A stretch of DNA of 64,000 nt from G963704535 sp963704535 (GTDB lineage Bacteria; Chloroflexota; Chloroflexia; Chloroflexales; Roseiflexaceae): NCBI GenBank assembly GCA_963704535.1, contig OY969916.1:7502001-7566000 (forward strand). Direction: 5' to 3'. The notes beneath the pieces were generated by a model. That model searched no databases and was not told where the DNA came from. It saw nothing but the letters and a program-made list of their open reading frames with translations. This document shows, piece after piece, positions 17,591-26,531 of the stretch. The translations under genes and the position numbers were made by a program. The first letter of the stretch is position 1, and each line of letters starts with the position of its first letter.

Positions 17591-18860
17591 TTTCAAGCAC
17601 CTCGTGGTAGATCGCCTCAAGCCGGGCGCCGATCTGCTCCCAGCCGTAGCGCGCCTCGACCTTGGCCCGGCCGCGCAGGCCCATCGCCTGCCGCTCCCGC
17701 TCATCGCCCAGCATCTGCGCCAGCGCCCGCGCCAGCGCGCCCGCGTCGCCGGGCGGCACCAGCAGCCCGTCGGCGCCCGGCGTGACGACGGTGCGCACAC
17801 CGGGGAGGTTGGCGGCGATCACGGGGGTGGCGCAGGCCATCGACTCGACCAGCACGAGCCCGAAGGCCTCGCCCATTGTCACGGAGGGCAGCACGGCTAT
17901 GTCGGCCAGCCGGTAGTAGCCGGGCAGCTCCTGATCCGAGACGCGCCCGGCGAAGATCACTCGCCCCCCAAGCCCAAGCGCCTCGGCGGCGGCGGCGTAG
18001 CTGGGCCGCAGGTCGCCGTCGCCGACGATCATGCCGCGCACCCCGGCCGGCAGCCGCGCCAGCGCCGCCAGGAAGACGCCGACGCCCTTGAAGTAGTGAG
18101 CCTGATCGAGCCCGGCCACCAGCAGCGCGACCCGGTCGGCGGGCGTCAGGCCATGGCGGGCGCGCAGGTCGGCCGGCGCGGCGCCGGGGGTGAAGCCTAC
18201 CAGGTCGACCCCATTGGGCAACTCGTCGATCTGGCGCTCGCGGCCACGCAGCAGTGGGCGAATATACGAGGCGCGCCCGTAGTCCAGCGAGGTGAACAGC
18301 AGCCGCGCGGCGGAGCGCAGCGTCAGGCGCCCGATCGTCCGGCGCAGAATCTGCTCGGCCAGGCCCATGACGCCGCGCAGGAACACGTCCTGGTGGTAGG
18401 TGATCACCAGCGGCGTCCGGCTCAGCCTAGCGGCCAGCGTCGTCAGCTCGCCGCCGAAGAACGGGTAGTGCAGGTGGATCATGTCGAAGCCGCGCAGCAG
18501 CATCGGCAAGCCCGGCAGCACCGGCGCGTTGCCGACCCGCACCAGCGGGCGCAGCCGGTGGATCGTCATCCCCTCGCAAACCGCTTCTACCACCCTCCCG
18601 CCCTCGGTGTTCCCGCCGGCGGTGAAGACGTGGACCTGGTGGCCGCGCCGCGCCAGCTCGCGGGCGTTGTGATAGCAGACGTTGCCGGTACCGCCGCGGT
18701 AGGGCGGGAAGGTCGCCGTCACGTGGGCAATACGCAGGCCAGTCCGTTGTCCGTTGTCCGTTGTCCGTTGTCCGTTGTCCATCGGCAATCGGTGGTCGCC
18801 TGTCCTGAGCCGCATCGAAGGGGCGGTCGGCGGTCGGCGATCGGCGGTCGGCGGTATCAT
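17571..18860 (-). CDS. GT4-family glycosyltransferase with repeat-encoded N-terminus
   Basis: A 429-residue GT-B enzyme. The canonical N-terminus IAHVTATFPPYRGGTGNV starts only at about residue 49. The preceding residues (PTADRRPPTA ... NGQRTTDNGQ) are read directly from GTCGGCG and TTGTCCG heptamer arrays. The start at 18860 is chosen because it overlaps the upstream stop by ATGA, like other operon junctions; an ATG at MDNGQ is an alternative. Donor-site motifs: DELPNGVDLVGF, VAGLDQAHYFKG, PSVTMGEAFGLVLVESMA. The C-terminal NVKREA touches another repeat array. Cytoplasmic glycan assembly is the expected role. Confidence 0.85.
   Translation of the reverse strand: MIPPTADRRPPTAPSMRLRTGDHRLPMDNGQRTTDNGQRTGLRIAHVTATFPPYRGGTGNVCYHNARELARRGHQVHVFTAGGNTEGGRVVEAVCEGMTIHRLRPLVRVGNAPVLPGLPMLLRGFDMIHLHYPFFGGELTTLAARLSRTPLVITYHQDVFLRGVMGLAEQILRRTIGRLTLRSAARLLFTSLDYGRASYIRPLLRGRERQIDELPNGVDLVGFTPGAAPADLRARHGLTPADRVALLVAGLDQAHYFKGVGVFLAALARLPAGVRGMIVGDGDLRPSYAAAAEALGLGGRVIFAGRVSDQELPGYYRLADIAVLPSVTMGEAFGLVLVESMACATPVIAANLPGVRTVVTPGADGLLVPPGDAGALARALAQMLGDERERQAMGLRGRAKVEARYGWEQIGARLEAIYHEVLENVKREA
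18735..18856. repeat. Heptamer arrays TTGTCCG and GGTCGGC inside a gene
   Basis: TTGTCCG is repeated about five times at 18748-18781 and GGTCGGC/GATCGGC about four times at 18827-18855. Both are translated in frame as the N-terminus of the GT4 gene. Confidence 0.9.
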
Positions 18861-19885
18861 ATTCGGCCTCCACCGAACAGCAGCCGCGCGGCCCAGAACG
18901 CCGGGTGGAAGACCAACCCGGCCAGCCGCGCCAGGCGCCGGCCAGCGAGCTGGTGGAACTCCAGGCGATGGGTCATCCGCCCGATCACCTCGCAGTCGGC
19001 CCGCCGGCGCAGGGCCTGGGCGGCCCGCCTGGCCGCCCGAATGCTGGCCCGCTCGGCCCACAGCCAGCGATAGACCCGCAACTTGACCCCCCAGTAGGGC
19101 GGCCCTTTGAGCAGCAGAAAGCCCCATGTCACCACCTCGCCTAGTAGCAGGCCCGGCAGCAGGCGCAGGTAGGTGGCCCGGCCCAGGTTCTTCAGCAGCA
19201 TGAGGTGGCGGTTGCGGTCCAGGTAGAACGCCTTGGCCGGCGTGTAAGACGGCCGGTAGTCATGGGCGATGACCGCCTCGGCGATGTATAGACAGCGATG
19301 GCCGGCCAGCCGTGCCCGCCAGGATAGATCGGTGTCCTCGACATACAGAAAGAAGCGCTCGTCGAACCCGCCCAGCGCGGCGAACACCGCGCTACGGATG
19401 GCGAAGGCCGCGCCGGAAACCGCGTCGACCTCGGACGAGGCTGCGTAGTCAGAGCGGGGCCGCCCGGCGCCGCGGCAGTAGGTCAGGCCGGTGTAGTGGA
19501 CTGTGTTGCCGCAGGTGTTGATCAGCTCCGGCCGGCTCAGATGCACCACACAGGCGGTCGTGAGCGCGGCGTCGTGGTGCAGCGGCGCCAGCAGCGCCGC
19601 TAGCGCGCCCGGCATGACAACGGTATCCGGGTTGAGGAAGACCAGGTACTCGCCGTGGGCCGCCGCCGCGCCGCAGTTGTTGCCGCCGGCGTAGCCGATG
19701 TTGACGCCGCGGATGAGCCGCGCCCACGCGAACTGGCGCTCGACCAACTCGGCGCTGTCGTCGGTCGAGCCGTTGTCGACGACGATCAGCTCATCATCAG
19801 GGCCAAGCTCGCGCAGGATCGACTCAAGGCACGGCGCGAGGTAGTCACGGCTGTTGTAGGCGACGACGATGATGCTGGCGCGCAT
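18857..19885 (-). CDS. GT2-family glycosyltransferase (rhamnosyltransferase-like)
   Basis: A 342-residue GT-A enzyme with IIVVAYNSRDYL at the N-terminus, VVDNGSTDDS, the DXD-type motif in VFLNPDTVVM (about 97) and the acceptor-side GFDERFFLYVEDTDLSWRARLAG (about 195-217). This is the pattern of rhamnosyl/galactofuranosyl-type transferases. A short C-terminal amphipathic region may touch the membrane. The start overlaps the upstream stop by one base (TAATG). Confidence 0.88.
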   Translation of the reverse strand: MRASIIVVAYNSRDYLAPCLESILRELGPDDELIVVDNGSTDDSAELVERQFAWARLIRGVNIGYAGGNNCGAAAAHGEYLVFLNPDTVVMPGALAALLAPLHHDAALTTACVVHLSRPELINTCGNTVHYTGLTYCRGAGRPRSDYAASSEVDAVSGAAFAIRSAVFAALGGFDERFFLYVEDTDLSWRARLAGHRCLYIAEAVIAHDYRPSYTPAKAFYLDRNRHLMLLKNLGRATYLRLLPGLLLGEVVTWGFLLLKGPPYWGVKLRVYRWLWAERASIRAARRAAQALRRRADCEVIGRMTHRLEFHQLAGRRLARLAGLVFHPAFWAARLLFGGGRI

Positions 19886-20880
19886 TAGAGCATCCCATTC
19901 CGGCCAAGCCGGTCGAGGATGGCACGGCGCAGCTCCAGCATCATCTCGCGGGTCGAGTACAGCAGCACGCCGGCGAAGAACAGCAGCACGCCGACCACGC
20001 AGAGGAGCACTGTGACCAGGCCGTAGCCGACCGCCAGGGTATGCGTCCGCGCGTAGATATTGACCATGTACAGCCCCAGCAGCGTGCCGAGGATGAACAG
20101 CGAGAGCCCGGCCAGGCTGAAGTACAGCAGCGGGCGGGTCTGGCTCGCCATCCGCACGATCCCGTCGATCACCTGCATGCCGTGCTTGAGCGGGTTGCGC
20201 TTGGCCGGCTCAGCGTAGGTGACCTTGATCGGCACCTCGGCGACACGCAACTGATGCTCTCGCGCCAGGAACTGCATCTCGGACTCGATTGAGAAGCCCT
20301 GCTGGCCGAAGGACAGCTCTCGCAGCGCCCGCGCCGAGAAGGCCCGGAACCCGCTCTGCGAGTTGCTCACCTGGACGCCCGAGGCCAGGTTGGTGGCAAG
20401 CGTCAGGCCATGCTGCCCAACCTGGCGGTAGGCCGGGATCTGGCTCTTAACCTCCAAGAAGCGCGAGCCGACCACAATATCGGCCGCGCCGTCGAGGATC
20501 GGCGCGAGCACAAGCGGAATATCGTCGGCGGAGTGCTGGCCGTCGCCGTCGAGCATGACGACGGCGGCGGGAGTGAGCCAGCGAACGTAGTTGAAGCCAG
20601 TGTTGACGGCGGCGGCCTTGCCCTGGTTGACCTGATGTTGGATGACGGTGGCGCCGGCACGCTCGGCGATCTGAACGGTGCGGTCCTGCGAGCCGTCGTC
20701 GATGACGATCACCTCGTCGACATACGCACGGGCGGCGAGGACCAAGCTGCCAATAAATCGCTCTTCGTTGTGCGCCGGGATCAGGGCGATGGTTGGACCG
20801 CCGCGCCGGGAGAGCTCCCAGTCCGCCTCCTGAACAGGCCGGTCCACGGTGAGGATGTGTTGTTCGAGAAGATTGCCCAT
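19885..20880 (-). CDS. GT2-family transferase, dolichyl-phosphate-mannose-synthase-like
   Basis: A 331-residue protein, first gene of the glycan operon. The GT-A domain shows IALIPAHNEERFIG, VIVIDDGSQDRT, VMLDGDGQHSADD and VGSRFLE. Two C-terminal membrane segments (about 245-268 and 282-306) are typical of polyprenyl-phosphate glycosyltransferases. ATG 20880 follows AGAGGT. It would charge a lipid carrier with a sugar used by the later membrane-embedded GT-C-like protein. Confidence 0.88.
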   Translation of the reverse strand: MGNLLEQHILTVDRPVQEADWELSRRGGPTIALIPAHNEERFIGSLVLAARAYVDEVIVIDDGSQDRTVQIAERAGATVIQHQVNQGKAAAVNTGFNYVRWLTPAAVVMLDGDGQHSADDIPLVLAPILDGAADIVVGSRFLEVKSQIPAYRQVGQHGLTLATNLASGVQVSNSQSGFRAFSARALRELSFGQQGFSIESEMQFLAREHQLRVAEVPIKVTYAEPAKRNPLKHGMQVIDGIVRMASQTRPLLYFSLAGLSLFILGTLLGLYMVNIYARTHTLAVGYGLVTVLLCVVGVLLFFAGVLLYSTREMMLELRRAILDRLGRNGML

Positions 20881-21154
20881 GTCACTACCTCTTCAGTGCG
20901 GAAAAAGGTCACGCGGTGTGAAAGATCACCACGTCGTCCATGGGATAGCAGTATAAATGTATTAATCGTTCCTTTACATCCCCAATTGCTCCTATGCTAC
21001 GCTACGTCTCCTAGTTGATGTGATCTCCCGCTGACTAAAGTACTAATTTGGGATAACGATATATTTTGCGCCTAATCAACCCGGATTTTCAACCGGAAGT
21101 AACGAAAAACAGACTGTAATGTTGCCGTAATCATTATGGTATAAAACAGCATCA
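20881..21154. other. AT-rich spacer, operon promoter region and island edge
   Basis: No gene is seen. Base composition falls sharply here, marking the left edge of an AT-rich accessory island. On the minus strand a TATACT (about 20949-20954) lies about 70 bases before the GT2 start and may be the -10 of the glycan operon; no good -35 is visible. Confidence 0.35.
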
Positions 21155-21514
21155 TCACGCGATCTTCTTCGTCGTCACAAGGAGATCCAGCGTCGCAACG
21201 ATTTGATGGGCCAGTACTCGGCCAGCAACCTCAACGACGAGGCGCCGGTGTTTTCGCTCGATAAGCTTCCGATAACATCGGGGCGTGTGGGCAAGGTGGC
21301 GCGGCACTACGCCAGGAAGTTGCGGCTGCCGCTCACGGCGCATGTGCTCAGGCACACATTCGCAACCTGGTCACTGCGGCGCAGCGGCAATCTCTACGCC
21401 GTCTCAAAGGCCCTCGGTCACTCACAGGTCGCCCAGACCGAGATCTACGTGTCGGCCGATGTCGAGGACCTGCGCTCGACCGTTGAGCAACTGCCCGGAC
21501 TCGAATCCTGGTAG
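21155..21514 (+). pseudogene. Tyrosine recombinase (integrase), 5'-truncated remnant
   Basis: Only the C-terminal catalytic part is present, about 120 residues. It begins in DLLRRHKEIQRRND before the first usable ATG at 21206. It retains HVLRHTFAT (the H-x-x-R pair), ALGHSQVAQT (the second histidine) and EIYVSAD (the tyrosine nucleophile). The N-terminal core-binding domain and the first catalytic arginine are missing, and an in-frame TAA lies just upstream. It is a fossil of the element that brought in the island to the right. Confidence 0.82.
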
Positions 21515-21602
21515 CCCTCTCGAAATAGGCCCCAGGCTTCGCCTGCGGGCCGCTGTTGGGCGCGAACTGGTAAATCGGCCAAAGACATAGGGGTAAATTG
21601 CT

Positions 21603-21637
21603 CAGGAGCCCGCTCAGACAACCTGAGCGGGCTCCTG
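21603..21637. terminator. 15-bp hairpin, possible terminator
   Basis: CAGGAGCCCGCTCAG and its exact complement are separated by ACAAC. There is no T-run afterwards, so termination is uncertain. It separates the integrase remnant from the DUF4365-type gene. Confidence 0.45.
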
Positions 21638-23109
21638 GGTGTAAAATTGATCCCCAAGCGTCTATCCTGATGCTGTCTAGTAGTAGCCGTTGTGTTATAC
21701 TCATCCTGAGCAGGATGTTATTAGGTACGTGGACGGATATGACAGCCGCAGGCCATGGATGGACTAACTTCATAGATGTCGAAGCGGTAAGATTGGTGGA
21801 AACCATTCTGGCTTCGCACAGACGAGCAATGCCAAAACTTGAGGTTATTGATAAATGGCCGAACATTGATGGTTTCCTTGACTTTCAGGACGATAGCTTT
21901 AATCCTGTGGGTAGATTGGAGGTCCAAGTCAAGGGCTTACCTGAGAATCACCAACTTAAGTATAAGTGTAATGTTTCGTTTCTGCTGTATTGTCGTGATG
22001 TGGCTCAATTACCCGTGTTGCTATTTGGTGTTGATCTTCAAATCAAACGGATTTATTGGTTACACATAGATGAGAAGTTTGCTTCTTCACTGAAATTGAA
22101 GCCTAATCAGAAATATAAGACCATTTATTTTGAGAATAGTAGATGGTTCGATGATAGCAATACAAATTATATAAATGAATGGCACTTGATAGTTAAAGCC
22201 AATCAAGAGAGAGTTAAATATTATGATGATTTATTCAAGACGCATCAGATGTTACTCGAAACGGCAAATATTGCGTTAGGAAAACGTGCTTCATACTATA
22301 TATCTATCCATAGATTTCTTGATCGCTTTAATGATCTTCTTGAGAACGAGTTTAGTATTGTAAAAAGGAGATATTTTCCAGATGCCTGGAAGGTAGGACT
22401 AGCTTATTATCTATATGAAAATGCCAGTATTGCTTATTCCATATACCCAATACCACTAGACTATAATGATGTACAAGTTAAGCAAGTCGATCGATCTTTA
22501 GGTGAGCGACTCAAGCATGAGGGGGCAGACTTTAGATTTTATCCTGAAAATAATCCTATTGAAGAGGACCCGGATAATTATGCGATGAGTGTAATTCATT
22601 CCAATGTAAAGAGATTGCTAGAAGACAGATTGTTAGACCATGCTTGCTCAGACTTCTTGGCATCGGAATATGTATATAATTATATTTTTAGTAGTGCTAA
22701 GGCAATGGGTACCGAAATAAGAGAGGAATATGATTTAGATTATATTGGAGAATTGATGAAAACAGGGCTTTTGCTTGAGCCTCAAGGTTTCTCTCTGAGA
22801 GAAATTGCTTATCCTTTCTTTATATTCCATGAGTTGTTCTTCTATCTCAAGAGAAAAGAGGCTCGATTTGTCAGAAAATTGTATAGGAAACCTCTTAGAA
22901 CTATCCAGTGATCTACATGAGAACCTTGAAATTCTCTTTGGTGGTTTTAGTCAATCCTACGAGAATATTGTTAGTGTAAATTTTCCTTTTTTCAGGGAGC
23001 AATTATCGTTACACGATGACTACAATTTAATTCTTGTAAGATATTTTGTCGAAGATGATCAGAATATTTATAAAGGACCTCCAAAGTATTGGATAAGTGT
23101 TCTCGGTAG

Positions 23110-23547
23110 TCATGCAACGGTAGTGATATTGCGTTTTGCGCGTTGCCGTGCGTTATAGTCGTGGATGAAGTACCAGATGGCGCCGATATGATTCGCCAGT
23201 TTTTTCGAGAAAGAGAGTGTCTTTCGAACCAATCGACTACACCGTTGCCGCAAGGTATTGTTGAACCGCTCGATATGACTGGTTTGACCACTTTCCTTTC
23301 CGACCGCGCGATGCCGTTTCGATGGCAGGATGGCGGCATACGCCTCCCAAAAATCGGTGTAGCAGACGGCACATTGGCGATAGACGGCCGGAAGAGAGGC
23401 CCACAGTCTGCGTGCAGTGGCTTTGGTCCGCGCTCCGATCGCCATACCGACAATTTCGCGCGTCTCGCGATTAATAGCCAGCCAAATCCATTTCTGATAG
23501 CGTTTCTTGCCGACATACGACCAGAGCTCATCACATTCCAGGATCAA
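23110..23547 (-). CDS. insB: IS1 transposase catalytic part (InsB)
   Basis: A 145-residue frame with the IS1-type DDE domain: ILECDELWSYVGKK (first Asp), CYTDFWEAY (second Asp) and SHIERFNNTLRQRCSRLVRKT (Glu). It lies in the -1 frame relative to insA. A run of six A then five G (complement of 23550-23560) is at the overlap and is the likely programmed frameshift site giving the InsAB' transposase. Confidence 0.93.
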   Translation of the reverse strand: MILECDELWSYVGKKRYQKWIWLAINRETREIVGMAIGARTKATARRLWASLPAVYRQCAVCYTDFWEAYAAILPSKRHRAVGKESGQTSHIERFNNTLRQRCSRLVRKTLSFSKKLANHIGAIWYFIHDYNARQRAKRNITTVA

Positions 23548-23840
23548 GGCCCCCTTTTTTGCTCCATAACGGTCACGGAGCGGGGAACTGCGGCATATTT
23601 AGCATTGACGTAGTATTGCAGCCAGCGAGGAGAAACGCCAGTCACGCGCACAATGCCAGCCAGAGACACTCGCTCAAGCAGCAGTTTATCGACAGTTTGC
23701 TTGGTTTCATCAGTAATCCGCCGCTGGGTGGGGTTGGCGACAAATTGGCGGCGGCAATCCTTGCACAGCCATTTGGGTTTGCTGCTATGAATGGTTCCAT
23801 TTTTCACTAGGCGCGTTCCTTGGCAACGTGGGCACTGCAT
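23544..23840 (-). CDS. insA: IS1 InsA
   Basis: 98 residues with an N-terminal zinc finger (CPRC ... CKDC) and a helix-turn-helix (VSLAGIVRVTGVSPRWLQ). Alone it represses and binds the IS ends. It is fused to InsB by -1 frameshifting on the A6G5 run close to its stop. Confidence 0.93.
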   Translation of the reverse strand: MQCPRCQGTRLVKNGTIHSSKPKWLCKDCRRQFVANPTQRRITDETKQTVDKLLLERVSLAGIVRVTGVSPRWLQYYVNAKYAAVPRSVTVMEQKRGP

Positions 23841-24334
23841 CGGTTTGACCTCCCTGCTTGTTTCGGCTTTCCGATGCGGTATTATACCATCACTACCGTT
23901 GCATGACTACCGTGTTCTCAAATCTACAACTAGAAAGGAGAAAAAAAGAGTAATTGTAAAGCGTCGAGATATAGTACAGGATGATTTAATTTCTATTGAT
24001 GGCAAAACCTTGGAGTACGAAGGAGAACTATACATTCCTAAACTTATGTTTAGCAGCATCATACCTTTCGCCTCATCAAATATACCTGCCTTTGATTTAG
24101 TCTACAAAATACTAAGGCTTAAGTTAAACGAGATATTCAGAGCGCAATCGCAGGGAGATCATTTTGATGATATTGAACGGCTGGTATTAAGTCACAGATG
24201 TACAAATAGGGCATCGATGAGGCGGTAGTAATGTCAGAACGCTCAAGTCTCGCAGAGTAAGCGAAGCACAATGGGTCGGTTGGAGCGCAGTGGTATGACG
24301 TAGGGCTGAGTAATGATTTATCGGTATGTAATAA

Positions 24335-25654
24335 TTAGTAATGAGCAAAACTTATAGCACCCTGGAAAGTGCGGTTTCTACTAAAAATTTCTTGACATTT
24401 TTTTACTGAAAATCCCATTTCTAATAGGAAGTGGAAACGAAGCACAATGGATAAAATTTCTGTTAGCCAGTATAATTCAATACCGTGAACAGCCTTTTTT
24501 TGTAGTCTTGCATCATAATTGATATAATAATCCCTTGTTGCTTTAACCTTTCTTGCAAAAGAGATATTGTTCTTAATTAGAGGCGCCAGAATTTCATCTA
24601 AAGGATCTACTAAAGATTTAATCTGTGCAGTGGAGAGGGATTTTTGTGGAGATTTTTGGATGCTATAATCTCTGAGTTTATGATGGGAAAAATGACGATA
24701 ATAAAGTTCAAATGCTTGCATTATATTTATAAATCGGGACTCAACATACTTACTTGGGTTGTATTGGTTGCTAAAGAAGAGTTTGCATACTATATTGAGA
24801 TTGATGGAAATATCAAGCCAGCTACTTAATGTGTCGGAAAAGTTAGATAGATCCCGAAGTGTAAAGAGCATGTCAGTAATATGTAGTTTCTTGGTTCCTG
24901 TCTCCGGTTCAGTGTACACTGGTGTAAAAGCAATCTGAATTCTTTGATTTTTTTCATCTTCGGAATCATAATATACATTAATATTCCTAATGGCGTTAGG
25001 AGTATTAGTGGCTAAACTGATAAAGTTTTGTACAGGGAAGAGATATTGCGAAATATAATCATCTATTGAAAGTGATGTCTTTGGCTCAATTACTAAATAT
25101 ACTGATTGTGTGATTTTTGGTTCAAAGGGATCAAAACTTGAATTTACTGAGTTGGAAATATATATTTTCCCACCTCGCACTTCGGCAATTGCATCTTCAG
25201 GCATACTATAATTGAGTATAATCTTAGTAGGCTCATTATTAGTAGGGAGTGTCCACTGAAATCCCGATCTGCCGTACCATTCCGGCAAGTGTGTATACCG
25301 AACCGAAATCTTTGGAAATATGATCTTATCTGTGCTATGTATATGAACTCCTATAAAAGCCATAGTAGACAAAAACTCTTGCGAGGCAAAACCAGGAGAT
25401 GTTACTTTAGAACTAATGAGGGTATTGCCTTGCAAAGTGATATTCTTCCCATCTATTGTAGTGCCTAATATCACTGGATATGTATCTTTCAACTGCATAT
25501 CGAGTATTTTTTCGATAGAAGACTTGGGATTAATAGTGCCTGTCAGGCTTAACCGAAGCCCATCCTCTTGAGAGAAAGATAAGACTCCGCCAACAGCATC
25601 ATCAATGTCTTCAAGCCACCATATCCCCATGTAAGTAAACGCTTCCATTAGCAT
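24335..25654 (-). CDS. ApeA-like HEPN antiphage protein
   Basis: A 439-residue AT-rich gene. The N-terminus (TYMGIWWLEDID, VGGVLSFS, LRLSLTGTI) matches the beta-rich N-terminal domain of ApeA proteins. The C-terminal region (about 300-425) is helical and contains RDYYINYDARL (Arg374), where HEPN RNases carry R-x4-6-H. ApeA is a known single-gene defence protein thought to act by RNA cleavage after infection. Here Asn379 stands where histidine is expected. GAGG lies upstream of ATG 25654; ATG 25648 is also possible. It is 26 bases after the gene below and probably in one operon with it. Confidence 0.75.
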   Translation of the reverse strand: MLMEAFTYMGIWWLEDIDDAVGGVLSFSQEDGLRLSLTGTINPKSSIEKILDMQLKDTYPVILGTTIDGKNITLQGNTLISSKVTSPGFASQEFLSTMAFIGVHIHSTDKIIFPKISVRYTHLPEWYGRSGFQWTLPTNNEPTKIILNYSMPEDAIAEVRGGKIYISNSVNSSFDPFEPKITQSVYLVIEPKTSLSIDDYISQYLFPVQNFISLATNTPNAIRNINVYYDSEDEKNQRIQIAFTPVYTEPETGTKKLHITDMLFTLRDLSNFSDTLSSWLDISINLNIVCKLFFSNQYNPSKYVESRFINIMQAFELYYRHFSHHKLRDYSIQKSPQKSLSTAQIKSLVDPLDEILAPLIKNNISFARKVKATRDYYINYDARLQKKAVHGIELYWLTEILSIVLRFHFLLEMGFSVKKCQEIFSRNRTFQGAISFAHY

Positions 25655-25680
25655 CCTTTCCTCAACTAATATTAATAGAA

Positions 25681-26235
25681 TCAGTATGTGAACGCGAATG
25701 CTGCTCCCCTAGCAATGAGATAGCAAATTTTGTTTCCATAGGGGGTTTGAACATTTGCACTAAAAACTTCGCTTAATATATTTATTGGCTGCGAGAAATC
25801 GTGCCAGTATTTCCTATCTAATTTAAAGCTGTCTTTTCTAAAAACTACGATGGTCCAAGGAGTATTTGCGATTATACTGTGTGTTCGTTCATCCATTACA
25901 ATAGCACCAATCCAAGGCACACCATCTATCTCTGTCTCATATGCGACTATATCGAAAGATACATAACCTGTTATAACAATTTCACCAATTTTCGTACATA
26001 CATCAGTGATACTTGTAGATGGTTTTTTTAATTTCTTTTCCAGAAATTCGCGTTGAGGGCTGGTTTGGGATGAACCAAGAGTTGCTACTAATAGATTTAC
26101 TTCTAAATTTGCTCCTATTAGTCCTCCAAAATTGAATTGTAAATAGTTAGGATCACAATACAGACATTGAAAAGATTTGAAGCTATGACCACTTATTTTG
26201 ATAGTGGCTAGTTTGCGCCGAGCCATATCCAACAT
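25681..26235 (-). CDS. Unknown protein in operon with the ApeA-like gene
   Basis: A 184-residue protein of no recognised family. It appears as a beta-rich single domain with LATIKISGHSFKSFQCLYCDP near the start, a central acidic region and a C-terminal ICYLIARGAAFAF. Codon use and low GC match the ApeA-like gene, not the flanking chromosome. The start may be ATG 26226 (MARRK) or 26235; neither has a strong ribosome-binding site. It could be an antitoxin-like or sensor partner of the HEPN protein; this rests only on adjacency. Confidence 0.6.
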   Translation of the reverse strand: MLDMARRKLATIKISGHSFKSFQCLYCDPNYLQFNFGGLIGANLEVNLLVATLGSSQTSPQREFLEKKLKKPSTSITDVCTKIGEIVITGYVSFDIVAYETEIDGVPWIGAIVMDERTHSIIANTPWTIVVFRKDSFKLDRKYWHDFSQPINILSEVFSANVQTPYGNKICYLIARGAAFAFTY

Positions 26236-26336
26236 CCATATAAATCTCTAGTGCGGAATCACAAGCTTGTATATAACTTTTCAGCGATTATAACATCGCT
26301 ATGAATGAAACACAATCGCATTCGGGTGGCTTCATA

Positions 26337-26531
26337 TCAATGCTCATGAGGCGCTTTTTCTACATCCTCAAATCCAGGCAACACGAGCTGGGGCGCCGGC
26401 ACCGGCCGAGGCTGGGGATTGAACGGTAAGTCATCGACGCGCTGCGACGTGCCACTGAACAGCGGCAAGTCGTCACACTCAGGGAACATGATCTCGGCCG
26501 GCTTCTGCTCGACCTTCGCTCGCTGCTTCAT
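26337..26531 (-). CDS. Small Pro-rich unknown protein
   Basis: 64 residues, overlapping the SprT-like stop by ATGA at 26528-26531. The sequence is acidic and proline-rich (FNPQPRPVPAPQLVLPGFED) without a known domain. Coupled translation makes it likely real; similar small frames follow SprT-like genes in phages and plasmids. Confidence 0.5.
   Translation of the reverse strand: MKQRAKVEQKPAEIMFPECDDLPLFSGTSQRVDDLPFNPQPRPVPAPQLVLPGFEDVEKAPHEH

Larger units (their letters stand above)
23105..23911 (-). mobile_element. IS1-family insertion sequence, complete
   Basis: The element is 807 bases long. Perfect 23-base inverted repeats lie at 23105-23127 and 23889-23911, beginning GGTAGTCATGCAACGG. 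Flanking 8-base direct repeats GTGTTCTC lie at 23097-23104 and 23912-23919. It carries insA and insB on the minus strand. Perfect ends and duplications point to a recent insertion. Confidence 0.97.
21739..24228 (+). pseudogene. DUF4365-type protein gene interrupted by IS1
   Basis: An AT-rich gene of foreign composition. From ATG 21739 the protein reads NFIDVEAVRLVETILASHRR, then WPNIDGFLDFQDD and GRLEVQVKG. The D...EVQVK arrangement resembles the DUF4365 domain, a restriction-nuclease-like fold found in defence genes. A one-base shift near 22856 moves the frame to a segment reading LDLSENCIGNLLEL. At 23105 an IS1 is inserted. Removing it with one copy of the 8-base duplication rejoins ISVL to KSTTRKEKKR and the frame continues to TAG 24226-24228. 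Intact length was about 560 residues. Alternative start: ATG 21715. Confidence 0.7.

Noticed and set aside
20881..21154. Direct-repeat attachment site matching the tRNA-Pro 3' end
   Set aside because: No convincing copy of the tRNA end was found on the left side of the island.
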